Shown here: piece by piece, positions 6,981 to 12,232 of the stretch
Layout of the letters: each line of letters begins with the position of its first letter
How positions within the stretch are numbered: the stretch's first letter is position 1
DNA from: EX4572-165 sp964581795
GTDB taxonomy: Archaea > Thermoplasmatota > E2 > DHVEG-1
Reading direction: 5' to 3'
Length of the DNA stretch: 12,265 nucleotides
Assembly (NCBI GenBank): GCA_964581795.1
Contig: CAZOPW010000059.1
Span: 1-12,265 of the forward strand
The notes under the pieces: model-generated
Told to the model about the DNA's origin: nothing
Database searches by the model: none
What the model saw: the letters and a program-made list of their open reading frames with translations, nothing else
Program-made: the position numbers and the translations under genes

Positions 6981-7900
6981 AACGAGAACATGCATGGCGT
7001 GTGTTTGCCATGGAATACAATGATACCATGGTTTCACTAAAGGGTGAAGGAAAAATGGCTCCATCATATGTGATCACTCCTCTTGGTGGAAAAGTAAATC
7101 GATTGTTTTTTGTTGGTGTGCTCACGGATGTTGAAATGTTAGCTGAAGATGGAAGTTTCGTTCGTGCTCATGTATCTGATCCAACAGGGGTATTCACGTT
7201 GTTCTCTGGTCAATTTCAACCGGAGATGACTACGAGATTGCAATCATTAGATGTTCCATCGTTTGTCGCCGTCACAGGTAAATCCCGATCGTATCAACCA
7301 GAAGATGGTGACACGATGTATGCATCGGTGAAACCAGAAGAAATCGTTAACGTTTCTTCTTCACTAAGAGATCAATGGATTTTAGAAACAATCGTTCAAA
7401 CGAAAGAACGGATTGAAGCAGTAAAAGAATGTTTATCCATGGATGAAGTCAGTGCTGAGGAACTTGTGAACCTGGGATTTAGTACTCCAGTTGCAAAAGG
7501 AGTCGTGTTAGCGTATGAGCAGTATGATCGTTTGATGGTGGAAAAATATGTGCAAATGCTTCAGGATGCTATTGATTATGTAAGCATGGGTTCTCAAGCT
7601 GAAGCGTTGACTAGTGAACCATCAGGTCAACAGGATTTTAATGATACTGGTTCGTCTCAGTCTAAAGAAGTGAAACCACCGGTGTCTTCAGCAGTTGATG
7701 AAGCTGATGAGGAAGCTGAGGAACTTGTGTTAAAGGTTATTAAATCAAATGAAGGTGAAGACGGTGTTTCTTGGGATATTATCACGAAAACGTGTGAAAA
7801 GGAAGGATTGGATGAAGCACGTGTGGATGAAACATTGAATTCATTGATGGATAAAGGATTGATTTACGAACCAGTCCTTGGAACAATTAAGACGACGTAA
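6977..7900 (+). CDS. RPA-associated protein, OB fold plus winged helix (COG3390 type)
   Basis: This 307-aa protein is the usual partner encoded next to euryarchaeal RPA; in haloarchaea such proteins form complexes with their cognate RPA. Residues about 38-125 look like an OB fold (VNRLFFVGVLTDVEM, then VRAHVSDPTGVFTLF, then FVAVTGKSRSYQ). Residues 130-205 are helical, 206-246 form a Ser/Glu-rich linker, and 247-305 look like a winged helix (ELVLKVIKSNEG ... VSWDIITKTCEKEG ... VDETLNSLMDKGLIYE). OB fold, flexible linker and C-terminal winged helix is also the plan of eukaryotic RPA32, so it may be an RPA32-like subunit that recruits repair or replication proteins. The ATG overlaps the RPA stop by 4 nt and has a strong GGAGGA site (6965-6970) 6 nt upstream. 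T-runs follow its stop. Confidence 0.88.
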   Translation: MKREHAWRVFAMEYNDTMVSLKGEGKMAPSYVITPLGGKVNRLFFVGVLTDVEMLAEDGSFVRAHVSDPTGVFTLFSGQFQPEMTTRLQSLDVPSFVAVTGKSRSYQPEDGDTMYASVKPEEIVNVSSSLRDQWILETIVQTKERIEAVKECLSMDEVSAEELVNLGFSTPVAKGVVLAYEQYDRLMVEKYVQMLQDAIDYVSMGSQAEALTSEPSGQQDFNDTGSSQSKEVKPPVSSAVDEADEEAEELVLKVIKSNEGEDGVSWDIITKTCEKEGLDEARVDETLNSLMDKGLIYEPVLGTIKTT

Positions 7901-7910
7901 AAAACTAGTC

Positions 7911-7932
7911 TTTTTCATTTTTCTTATTTTTT
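7911..7932 (+). terminator. T-run terminator of the RPA operon
   Basis: Runs of five, five and six Ts (7911-7915, 7918-7922, 7927-7932) begin 10 nt after the stop codon of the RPA-associated gene. They lie before the promoter of the next gene at 7961. Confidence 0.6.
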
Positions 7933-7960
7933 GACATTTTCATATTTGTGTTATTCTACC

Positions 7961-7979
7961 AGAAAGTGTTTAAATACTG
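7961..7979 (+). promoter_or_regulatory. Strong BRE/TATA promoter for the 8028 gene
   Basis: AGAAAGTGTTTAAATACTG has a purine-rich BRE and a TATA core TTTAAATA (7969-7976). It predicts a transcription start near 7998 and a roughly 30-nt leader carrying the ribosome binding site at 8015. It shares AGAAAGTRTTTAAA with the fhs promoter. Confidence 0.65.
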
Positions 7980-8014
7980 TTTTTGACAAAAATTAGCATG
8001 ATTATTACAAGTTT

Positions 8015-8020
8015 AGGTGA
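8015..8020 (+). promoter_or_regulatory. Ribosome binding site fixing the 8028 start
   Basis: AGGTGA lies 7 nt before the ATG at 8028, and a second GGTGA (8022-8026) nearly abuts it. The frame extends to a TTG at 7983, but that codon lies upstream of the predicted transcription start, so 8028 is the supported start. Confidence 0.6.
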
Positions 8021-8027
8021 AGGTGAG

Positions 8028-8342
8028 ATGGCAAAAAAAGATGAGGAGAAAAAATCAAAAGCATATCCATCCTTATATGAAGAATTTAAACCCGGTGAAC
8101 GTGTGATCCGCCGGTTGAAGAAGGATTCTGGAGAAATCGAGGAATATGAAGGAATTATTATGGCAATGGATCCTGATTACATGGAGGTTTATTGGGATAC
8201 TATTGATGGGGAGTATAGTCCAGATCAAATCATTGATGATTTCACGCTTTGTGATGCTGATGAAGTGTTTAATGGAAACCAGGAGTATTCTCCAATTAAA
8301 CATAAAAAGAAAAATGTCTCTGATTACCTTGATTTAATCTAA
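8028..8342 (+). CDS. Acidic 104-aa protein of unknown function next to RPA
   Basis: I do not recognise this 104-aa protein. It has a lysine-rich N-terminal tail (MAKKDEEKKSK), a central part of short alternating strands (GERVIRRLKKDSGEIEEYEG, then IIMAMDPDYMEVYWD, residues 23-57) that could form a small SH3- or Tudor-like barrel, a very acidic stretch (DQIIDDFTLCDADEV, 66-80) and a basic patch (KHKKK, 91-95) before the end. There is no signal peptide, membrane segment or metal motif. It has one of the best promoters in the window and a good ribosome binding site, so it is probably well expressed. It sits 127 bp after the RPA pair but in its own unit. A role with nucleic acid or as an adaptor is possible but unproven. 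Confidence 0.75.
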   Translation: MAKKDEEKKSKAYPSLYEEFKPGERVIRRLKKDSGEIEEYEGIIMAMDPDYMEVYWDTIDGEYSPDQIIDDFTLCDADEVFNGNQEYSPIKHKKKNVSDYLDLI

Positions 8343-8360
8343 ATGAATCATTACAATATG

Positions 8361-8377
8361 TAAAAATAAAAAAATAA
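8361..8377 (+). promoter_or_regulatory. Possible promoter for the small membrane peptide
   Basis: TAAAAATAAAAAAATAA is an A-rich TATA-like stretch. A start about 25 bp downstream would fall near 8390, close to the hairpin at 8385-8428. It is AT-rich enough to be chance. Confidence 0.3.
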
Positions 8378-8384
8378 TTGTGTG

Positions 8385-8428
8385 ATAAGACAAGAGACTA
8401 AAAGAACGATGTTCTCCTCTGGTCTTAT
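8385..8428 (+). promoter_or_regulatory. Nested hairpin in the probable leader of the 8460 gene
   Basis: The outer arms ATAAGACAAGAG (8385-8396) and CTCTGGTCTTAT (8417-8428) pair at 11 of 12 positions, with one A-G mismatch. Inside, AGAAC (8403-8407) and GTTCT (8411-8415) pair fully around the triloop GAT. TTCTCC (8412-8417) could instead pair with GGAGAG (8436-8441) just before the coding region, breaking both stems. No T-run follows, so it is unlikely to be a terminator. It may be a leader control element or a small structured RNA. Confidence 0.45.
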
Positions 8429-8459
8429 TGCATTTGGAGAGATGGAAGGAATACTGTGA

Positions 8460-8648
8460 ATGGTAAATAGAGAAGCAATGCCATTAATATTTGGGTTATG
8501 CATCCCACTGATCTTAGTTGTGATTGTACTTGTACAATTATATGGTATAGATCTTTTAACATTAGTCAAATCATTAGATATGATTTATTATATTACTCTC
8601 TTTCCAATTCTTCTTGGACTAGTCATAGCTATTTTTAACCGACATTAA
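8460..8648 (+). CDS. Small two-helix membrane protein, 62 aa
   Basis: This 62-aa product is almost all membrane: residues about 8-28 (PLIFGLCIPLILVVIVLVQL) and 41-59 (MIYYITLFPILLGLVIAIF) form two hydrophobic helices with a short polar loop (GIDLLTLVKSLD). The ends are MVNREA and NRH. I do not recognise a family. GGAAGGA (8444-8450) lies 9 nt before the ATG and is a usable ribosome binding site. An ATG at 8442 is in frame but reaches a TGA directly before 8460, so translation of this protein starts at 8460 or later. It is preceded by the nested hairpin at 8385-8428. The stop codon touches the A-run that serves as terminator for the opposite gene. Hydrophobic composition over 60 codons supports coding, but not strongly. 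Confidence 0.55.
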   Translation: MVNREAMPLIFGLCIPLILVVIVLVQLYGIDLLTLVKSLDMIYYITLFPILLGLVIAIFNRH

Positions 8649-8654
8649 AAAAAA
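8647..8654 (-). terminator. T-run terminator of the IMPACT-family gene
   Basis: On the minus strand an eight-T run begins 2 nt after the stop codon of the 8657-9031 gene. It overlaps the stop codon of the convergent small membrane gene. Confidence 0.55.
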
Positions 8655-8656
8655 TT

Positions 8657-9031
8657 TTATTGTTGTTTTGCTAGTATGATTGCACCTTTTCCCGCTTTTC
8701 GAAAAGCACGGGATACACCGCCAACACCAAGTTTGATTCCTCCAAAGATTCGTGAAACAACGAGTGCATGATGAGTATAATTATGATGGTCAAGAAGTTG
8801 CAATAGGATTTTTCCGGGATGACCTACTTCGCCATCATGATTGAAGTTTTTTACGTTTTTTCCTGATTCATCTTGATAAATTAATGCATAACAGTGATGA
8901 TTTGCATTTGAATATTTATTTTGATGTTCTTTAACAATTAAATCGATTTCAGAGGGAGATGAAAGATGATATAAGTGAGCATAGAATTTTGATTTTTTTA
9001 CAACGAGTTTTCCAGCTGAAACTTCTTTCAT
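8657..9031 (-). CDS. IMPACT/YigZ (UPF0029) family protein, N-terminal domain only
   Basis: The 124-aa product matches the N-terminal domain of the YigZ/IMPACT family. Visible are KKSKFYAHLYHL (12-23), the NHHCYALIY strand (44-52), NHDGEVGHPGKILLQLL (64-80), standing where bacterial members have a DDGEPSGTAG-type loop, and the signature SRIFGGIKLGVGGVSRAF (93-110). Bacterial YigZ carries an extra C-terminal domain of about 80 residues that is absent here; a single-domain form is usual for archaea. Eukaryotic IMPACT regulates GCN2 signalling, but the biochemical role of prokaryotic members is not settled, so no specific reaction is assigned. It is convergent with the small membrane gene, with an oligo-T terminator at 8647-8654. 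No clear ribosome binding site precedes its ATG. Confidence 0.9.
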   Translation of the reverse strand: MKEVSAGKLVVKKSKFYAHLYHLSSPSEIDLIVKEHQNKYSNANHHCYALIYQDESGKNVKNFNHDGEVGHPGKILLQLLDHHNYTHHALVVSRIFGGIKLGVGGVSRAFRKAGKGAIILAKQQ

Positions 9032-9113
9032 GCATCATTCACAGATTTTAGGTAATACTATTCTGTTTGATGAGTTTTTCTTTATTTAGATTAAAAGAAT
9101 TGTTTGGTAAAAG

Positions 9114-9133
9114 ATTGCATATATATTTGCAAT
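9114..9133. repeat. Inverted repeat around a TATA-like core
   Basis: ATTGCA (9114-9119) and TGCAAT (9128-9133) flank TATATATT in the 186-bp gap between the IMPACT-family gene and the 9218 gene. As a plus-strand promoter it would start near 9149, next to an ATG at 9150 that opens only a 20-codon frame. It could be an operator for neighbouring genes. Apart from this and the 9184 promoter I see nothing else in the gap. Confidence 0.3.
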
Positions 9134-9183
9134 AAAAAAAGATATTTCTATGAGCAATGGGGAGAGACGTGTACAACAAATCC

Positions 9184-9202
9184 TTTATAAATATAAATAT
9201 AA
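9184..9202 (+). promoter_or_regulatory. Strong TATA box for the 9218 small gene
   Basis: TTTATAAATATAAATATAA is an extended TATA region. Its first core (9184-9193) predicts transcription from about 9213, 5 nt before the ATG at 9218. This fits a leaderless or nearly leaderless gene. Confidence 0.55.
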
Positions 9203-9217
9203 TTTTTCTTGAATAAA

Positions 9218-9379
9218 ATGAAAGTTGCTGGATTACTATCAAATGCTACGGAAGCAAGGGAAATAGAGTTCATTTCGAAAATATGCATTCTTAAGGATCG
9301 GATTCATTTTTTAGTTCGTCGGGAGCAATTAAAAAAATTGTTAGACCAAGAACAACAAATTGAGCAAACAAAGCATTAA
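9218..9379 (+). CDS. Small 53-aa protein, helical, no known family
   Basis: The frame runs 53 codons from an ATG at 9218 to TAA at 9377. It is supported by a strong TATA box at the spacing typical of leaderless archaeal genes. The product begins MKVAGLLSNATEAREIEFIS and ends in a charged, glutamine-rich probable helix (REQLKKLLDQEQQIEQTKH) that could form a coiled coil. There is no membrane segment or metal motif, and one cysteine. I do not recognise a family. It lies 56 bp upstream of dtdA on the same strand, separated by an inverted repeat and TATA-like stretch, so it may be independently transcribed or co-transcribed by read-through. An alternative is that the promoter drives a non-coding leader of dtdA. 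Confidence 0.5.
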   Translation: MKVAGLLSNATEAREIEFISKICILKDRIHFLVRREQLKKLLDQEQQIEQTKH

Positions 9380-9398
9380 AATAGGATTGGTCAAGTTC

Positions 9399-9424
9399 CC
9401 TACAAAAAATAAACGATTTGTAGG
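9399..9424 (+). promoter_or_regulatory. dtdA promoter flanked by an 8-bp inverted repeat
   Basis: CCTACAAA (9399-9406) and TTTGTAGG (9417-9424) are perfect inverted repeats with a 10-nt A-rich spacer. The TATA-like stretch ACAAAAAATAAA (9402-9413) overlaps the left arm and lies 23-34 bp before the dtdA ATG at 9436, so a regulator bound here would compete with TBP. The site could also form an RNA hairpin at the end of the 9218 transcript. Confidence 0.4.
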
Positions 9425-9435
9425 CTGCATAAATT

Positions 9436-10311
9436 ATGACAATTGTCATTGTTTCCTCAACACAAGATGAAGCAAGTACCAATATCAAAAAAGCATTACT
9501 TGAATTGAATCAGTGGGATAGTATCAATACGTTTTTTGATCATGATGTCTTTCAACATGCACAATTATCTGATGTATACATGGTTACGATTACTGATAAA
9601 ACCATTATTCATGAAGGATTAGAACAGCAATTAAAAAACGAGTTGCAGTTAGATCCATCTCAAATTATTTTTATTTCCCGGCATCGGAGTAAATCAGGGG
9701 AACCAACACTGAGTACACATCCAATTGGAAATTACGGTGAAGCAAAATTTGGTGGGAAAACAAAAACGCTTACTCCAGCAATGCCTCGATTAATGACTAC
9801 ACTTCTTCGCACCATGAAGCAGAAAGCAACTGAAAACAAGTTAGATCATGAGGTCACCTATGAAGTAACTCATCATGGTCCCTTTATGAAAACGCCTACG
9901 TTGTTTGCTGAAGTAGGGAGTACACTTGAAGAATGGTTGAAGGAAAAACCAGCTCGTGTTGTCGCTGAATCATTACTAACGGTGTTACAAAATAAAAAAT
10001 ATGAAACTGAATATCCAGATGATATGCCAGTGTTAATTGGGATTGGTGGAGGTCATTATGCTCCTCGGTTTTCAACTGTTGCTTTGAAAAGAAGTGTTTC
10101 TTTTGGTCACATGATTCCAAGTTACCATGTAAAACCAGGTCATATCGATAAACAGATACTGAAGAAAACGTTAGATGCAACACCTCAAGTTAGTGGTGTG
10201 TATTTAGATCGAAAAGCGTTGAATAAATCGTTTAAAAAACAAGTTGAAATATGGTGTGAGCAATTAGGTGTTCCTCTTGTTTCAAGTAAGGAATTCAGTT
10301 TGCTTTCATAG
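9436..10311 (+). CDS. dtdA: D-aminoacyl-tRNA deacylase, archaeal type
   Basis: DtdA (DTD2 class, in archaea and plants) hydrolyses D-amino acids off mis-charged tRNA, protecting translation; the plant enzyme also clears aldehyde-modified D-aminoacyl-tRNAs. The 291-aa product shows the family blocks: ISRHRSKSGEPTLSTHPIGN (80-99), HHGPF (146-150), GIGGGHYAPRFS (202-213) and GHMIPSYH (224-231). The predicted transcript starts within a few bases of the ATG at 9436, so the gene is probably leaderless. An inverted repeat lies across its promoter. It is convergent with, and overlaps by 17 bp, the alkyltransferase-endonuclease V gene. It is unrelated in sequence to bacterial Dtd, so the archaeal symbol is used. 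Confidence 0.95.
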   Translation: MTIVIVSSTQDEASTNIKKALLELNQWDSINTFFDHDVFQHAQLSDVYMVTITDKTIIHEGLEQQLKNELQLDPSQIIFISRHRSKSGEPTLSTHPIGNYGEAKFGGKTKTLTPAMPRLMTTLLRTMKQKATENKLDHEVTYEVTHHGPFMKTPTLFAEVGSTLEEWLKEKPARVVAESLLTVLQNKKYETEYPDDMPVLIGIGGGHYAPRFSTVALKRSVSFGHMIPSYHVKPGHIDKQILKKTLDATPQVSGVYLDRKALNKSFKKQVEIWCEQLGVPLVSSKEFSLLS

Positions 10312-11236
10312 TTTTTGTTGCAAGAAGGTGTGCTTCTCTTACTGGTTTTGGATGTTTGAATGTACTTAATCTTGAGGTGATTTTATATGCTGTTTTTAAC
10401 GTGATAAAGTGACCAGGGGAGATGTATACTGGTTTTTTGACGTGTTCATTTGCATACAATGCTTTTCCAACAATTTTTTCATTATTAAGGATAGTATTGT
10501 TTTCTTGTTGTTTACCGCAGAGAAGGCTTTTGGCTACGCCTATACTTGGTTTTTTAAGGAGAACTCCCGCGTGACTAGCAAGACCAAACCCATATGGATG
10601 TAAGATGCCATTTCCATCAAACATTAGAACAGATGGATTGGCATCTAATTTCTTGTATACTTGTTGAAGTAATGGTGTTTCTCGAAATGTTAAATATGTT
10701 GAAATATAAGGAAAAAACGTATGATCAAATACTGTTTTTGATTCTATGATCTCTTTAGTTTTGTAATCAATGATCACGCAGGCTGCACAGGCTTGATCGA
10801 AATCATTTTTTGGATAGGCGACATCAAATCCAGCAATTGTTTTTACTGTTGATTCCGTTAGTTTGTCTTCTAGTTTTAACTGGTTTCGAAGTTGAATCTG
10901 TTTTTTTCGATAGGAATGAAGTGGATAATTCGTTTTGAAATCATTAAAGAAAACGTTTTCAAAATCGAGGATTTTTCCATTTTTTACATTAATGCCGTCT
11001 TGTTTTAGTCTTCGTATTTTGTCTTCAACACCTAAGCCAAACCCACCGATTTGCCCATCACTGTACACAATTTTAAAACAAGGCATGGAATCTGGATTTG
11101 GATTCTGATTCATCATCCGTCCTACTGCTCGAGATGCTCTGATGTCACCGAGTGCTTTTGCAACAGCACCATACGTTGAAACCCGTCCTTTAGGGATTTG
11201 TCGAACAAGATCATAAGTGTATTCGTACAGATTCAT
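10295..11236 (-). CDS. Alkyltransferase-like domain fused to endonuclease V
   Basis: This 313-aa fusion joins two DNA repair domains. Residues 1-99 match the C-terminal DNA-binding domain of O6-alkylguanine-DNA alkyltransferase: GRVSTYG (17-23), arginine finger R36 in SRAVG, N45-P46, and the acceptor motif P52-C53. The usual PCHRV reads PCFKI, and the glutamate of the Cys-His-Glu network aligns with D80, so the triad is C53, F54, D80. The N-terminal alkyltransferase domain is absent, as in ATL proteins, though those lack the cysteine. Residues about 101-313 are endonuclease V, which cuts near deaminated bases such as hypoxanthine: metal ligands D138, E186 and D207, the wedge PYIS (176-179), DGNGILHP (207-214), H222 and K236 fit the family's spacing. 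A bifunctional fusion of this type was characterised in Ferroplasma. A TATA-like box at 11263-11270 gives a nearly leaderless start. Confidence 0.95.
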   Translation of the reverse strand: MNLYEYTYDLVRQIPKGRVSTYGAVAKALGDIRASRAVGRMMNQNPNPDSMPCFKIVYSDGQIGGFGLGVEDKIRRLKQDGINVKNGKILDFENVFFNDFKTNYPLHSYRKKQIQLRNQLKLEDKLTESTVKTIAGFDVAYPKNDFDQACAACVIIDYKTKEIIESKTVFDHTFFPYISTYLTFRETPLLQQVYKKLDANPSVLMFDGNGILHPYGFGLASHAGVLLKKPSIGVAKSLLCGKQQENNTILNNEKIVGKALYANEHVKKPVYISPGHFITLKTAYKITSRLSTFKHPKPVREAHLLATKTMKAN

Positions 11237-11262
11237 CTATTCATTTCTTAACTTCCCCTTTC

Positions 11263-11270
11263 ATTTAATA
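11263..11270 (-). promoter_or_regulatory. TATA box for the alkyltransferase-endonuclease V gene
   Basis: On the minus strand TATTAAAT lies 27-34 bp before the ATG at 11236. This predicts a transcript starting near 11240 with a leader of only a few bases. It belongs to the 129-bp divergent region shared with the hydrolase gene. Confidence 0.45.
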
Positions 11271-11280
11271 GTTACGAACA

Positions 11281-11320
11281 AGGATTTAAAAAATTGGTTA
11301 ATACACTATCTCTTTAATAC
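11281..11320 (+). promoter_or_regulatory. Promoter region of the metallo-hydrolase gene
   Basis: Two TATA-like boxes are present: GATTTAAAAAATT (11283-11295), and CTTTAATAC (11312-11320). The second predicts a start near 11340, just before the ribosome binding site at 11346; the first would give a leader of about 55 nt. I cannot choose between them. Confidence 0.35.
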
Positions 11321-11345
11321 ATCCTTTATTATTAAACCTTTAATT

Positions 11346-11354
11346 GGAGATGAT
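11346..11354 (+). promoter_or_regulatory. Ribosome binding site for the metallo-hydrolase
   Basis: GGAGATGAT differs by one base from the archaeal consensus GGAGGTGAT. It ends 11 nt before the ATG at 11366, a slightly long but acceptable spacing. Confidence 0.5.
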
Positions 11355-11365
11355 GTTTTATCGAT

Positions 11366-12133
11366 ATGCTGAAATTCCTTGGGACTGCTGGTGCTCGTTT
11401 CGCGGTATCTCGTCAAATCAGAAAATCAGGTGGAATATGGCTTAGGTTAGATGATGTTAATCTGTTAATTGATCCAGGTCCGGGATCATTAGTCAACATT
11501 CTGAATAGTAAACCGAAATTAAATCCAGTTGATTTAGATGGTATTCTTCTTACTCATCGCCATATTGATCATGCAAATGATGTTAATATCATGATAGAAG
11601 CAATGACAAATGGAGGACATAAAAAAAAGGGTGTTTTGTTTGCTCCATCAGATGCTTTAGATACCGATCCAGTTGTCTTACATCATTTTCGAAATCATCT
11701 TGACCAAATTACTCGATTGAGAAAAAAAGGAAGCTATACTCTTCATTCAATGTCTTTTGAAACCCCTGTTCGGCATATTCATGATGTTGAAACCTATGGT
11801 GTACGTTTTTTAGGATCAAACCTAACAGTATCGTATATTACTGATACAAAATATTTTGATGGACTCGAATCACATTATACTGCTGATGTGCTTGTGTTAA
11901 ATGTTGTGTTAATGGAACCAAAAAAATGGATTGATCATTTATCCGTTGTTGATGCTGAAAAGATAATTAAGAGTATTCAACCAAAACTAAGTATTCTTAC
12001 TCATTTTGGAATGACTATGATTCGAGCAAAACCTTGGGAGATTGCTGAAAGCTTAACAAAGAAAACTGGTGTAAACGTAATCGCTGCAACTGATGGCAAA
12101 AAAGTATCTCTTGATGAAAAAGATATGTTTTAA
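11366..12133 (+). CDS. Metallo-beta-lactamase fold hydrolase
   Basis: The 255-aa product has the metallo-beta-lactamase fold with two metal sites. Motifs are the N-terminal strand MLKFLGTAGARF, LLIDPGPGS (33-41), the signature THRHIDH (63-69; H64, H66, D68, H69), a further histidine in RHIHDVETYG (136-145), the metal-bridging aspartate in YITDTKYF (157-164; D160), DHLSV (190-194) and a C-terminal histidine in LTHFG (211-215). The DPGPGS and ETYGVRF features resemble the RNase Z/PhnP-like branch rather than true beta-lactamases. Substrate cannot be told from sequence; a phosphodiester or cyclic nucleotide substrate is possible. It diverges from the alkyltransferase-endonuclease V gene and has a GGAGATGAT ribosome binding site. 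T-runs follow its stop. It appears complete, with all expected metal ligands present. Confidence 0.9.
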   Translation: MLKFLGTAGARFAVSRQIRKSGGIWLRLDDVNLLIDPGPGSLVNILNSKPKLNPVDLDGILLTHRHIDHANDVNIMIEAMTNGGHKKKGVLFAPSDALDTDPVVLHHFRNHLDQITRLRKKGSYTLHSMSFETPVRHIHDVETYGVRFLGSNLTVSYITDTKYFDGLESHYTADVLVLNVVLMEPKKWIDHLSVVDAEKIIKSIQPKLSILTHFGMTMIRAKPWEIAESLTKKTGVNVIAATDGKKVSLDEKDMF

Positions 12134-12148
12134 AGATGGTTAAATTCG

Positions 12149-12159
12149 TTTTTATTTTT
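12149..12159 (+). terminator. T-run terminator after the metallo-hydrolase gene
   Basis: TTTTTATTTTT starts 15 nt after the stop codon and fits archaeal oligo-T termination. Confidence 0.5.
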
Positions 12160-12175
12160 AGTCATTGATTCTTAT

Positions 12176-12232
12176 TAAGCATAAACTGTGCTTAGATTCC
12201 ATTTATGTTGAAAAACAAAAGTATTTTTTCAA
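12176..12232. repeat. Two short inverted repeats at the right end
   Basis: TAAGCA/TGCTTA (12176-12181 and 12189-12194, 7-nt loop) is followed by TTGAAAAA/TTTTTCAA (12208-12215 and 12225-12232, 9-nt spacer). Both are short and AT-rich. They may belong to the control region of a gene beyond the window; no open frame begins in the last 130 bases that I can support. Confidence 0.25.

Noticed and set aside
7983..8027. N-terminal extension of the 8028 gene from a TTG at 7983
   Set aside because: The TTG lies upstream of the transcription start predicted from the TATA box at 7969-7976, and the strong ribosome binding site points to 8028.
8442..8459. In-frame ATG upstream of the small membrane gene
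   Set aside because: It meets a TGA after five codons, directly before the ATG at 8460. There is no sign of recoding at the TGA, and GGAGAG is too close to serve as its ribosome binding site.
12176..12194. Hairpin TAAGCA/TGCTTA considered as a terminator
   Set aside because: The T-runs at 12149-12159 already lie after the hydrolase gene, and no T-run follows the hairpin.
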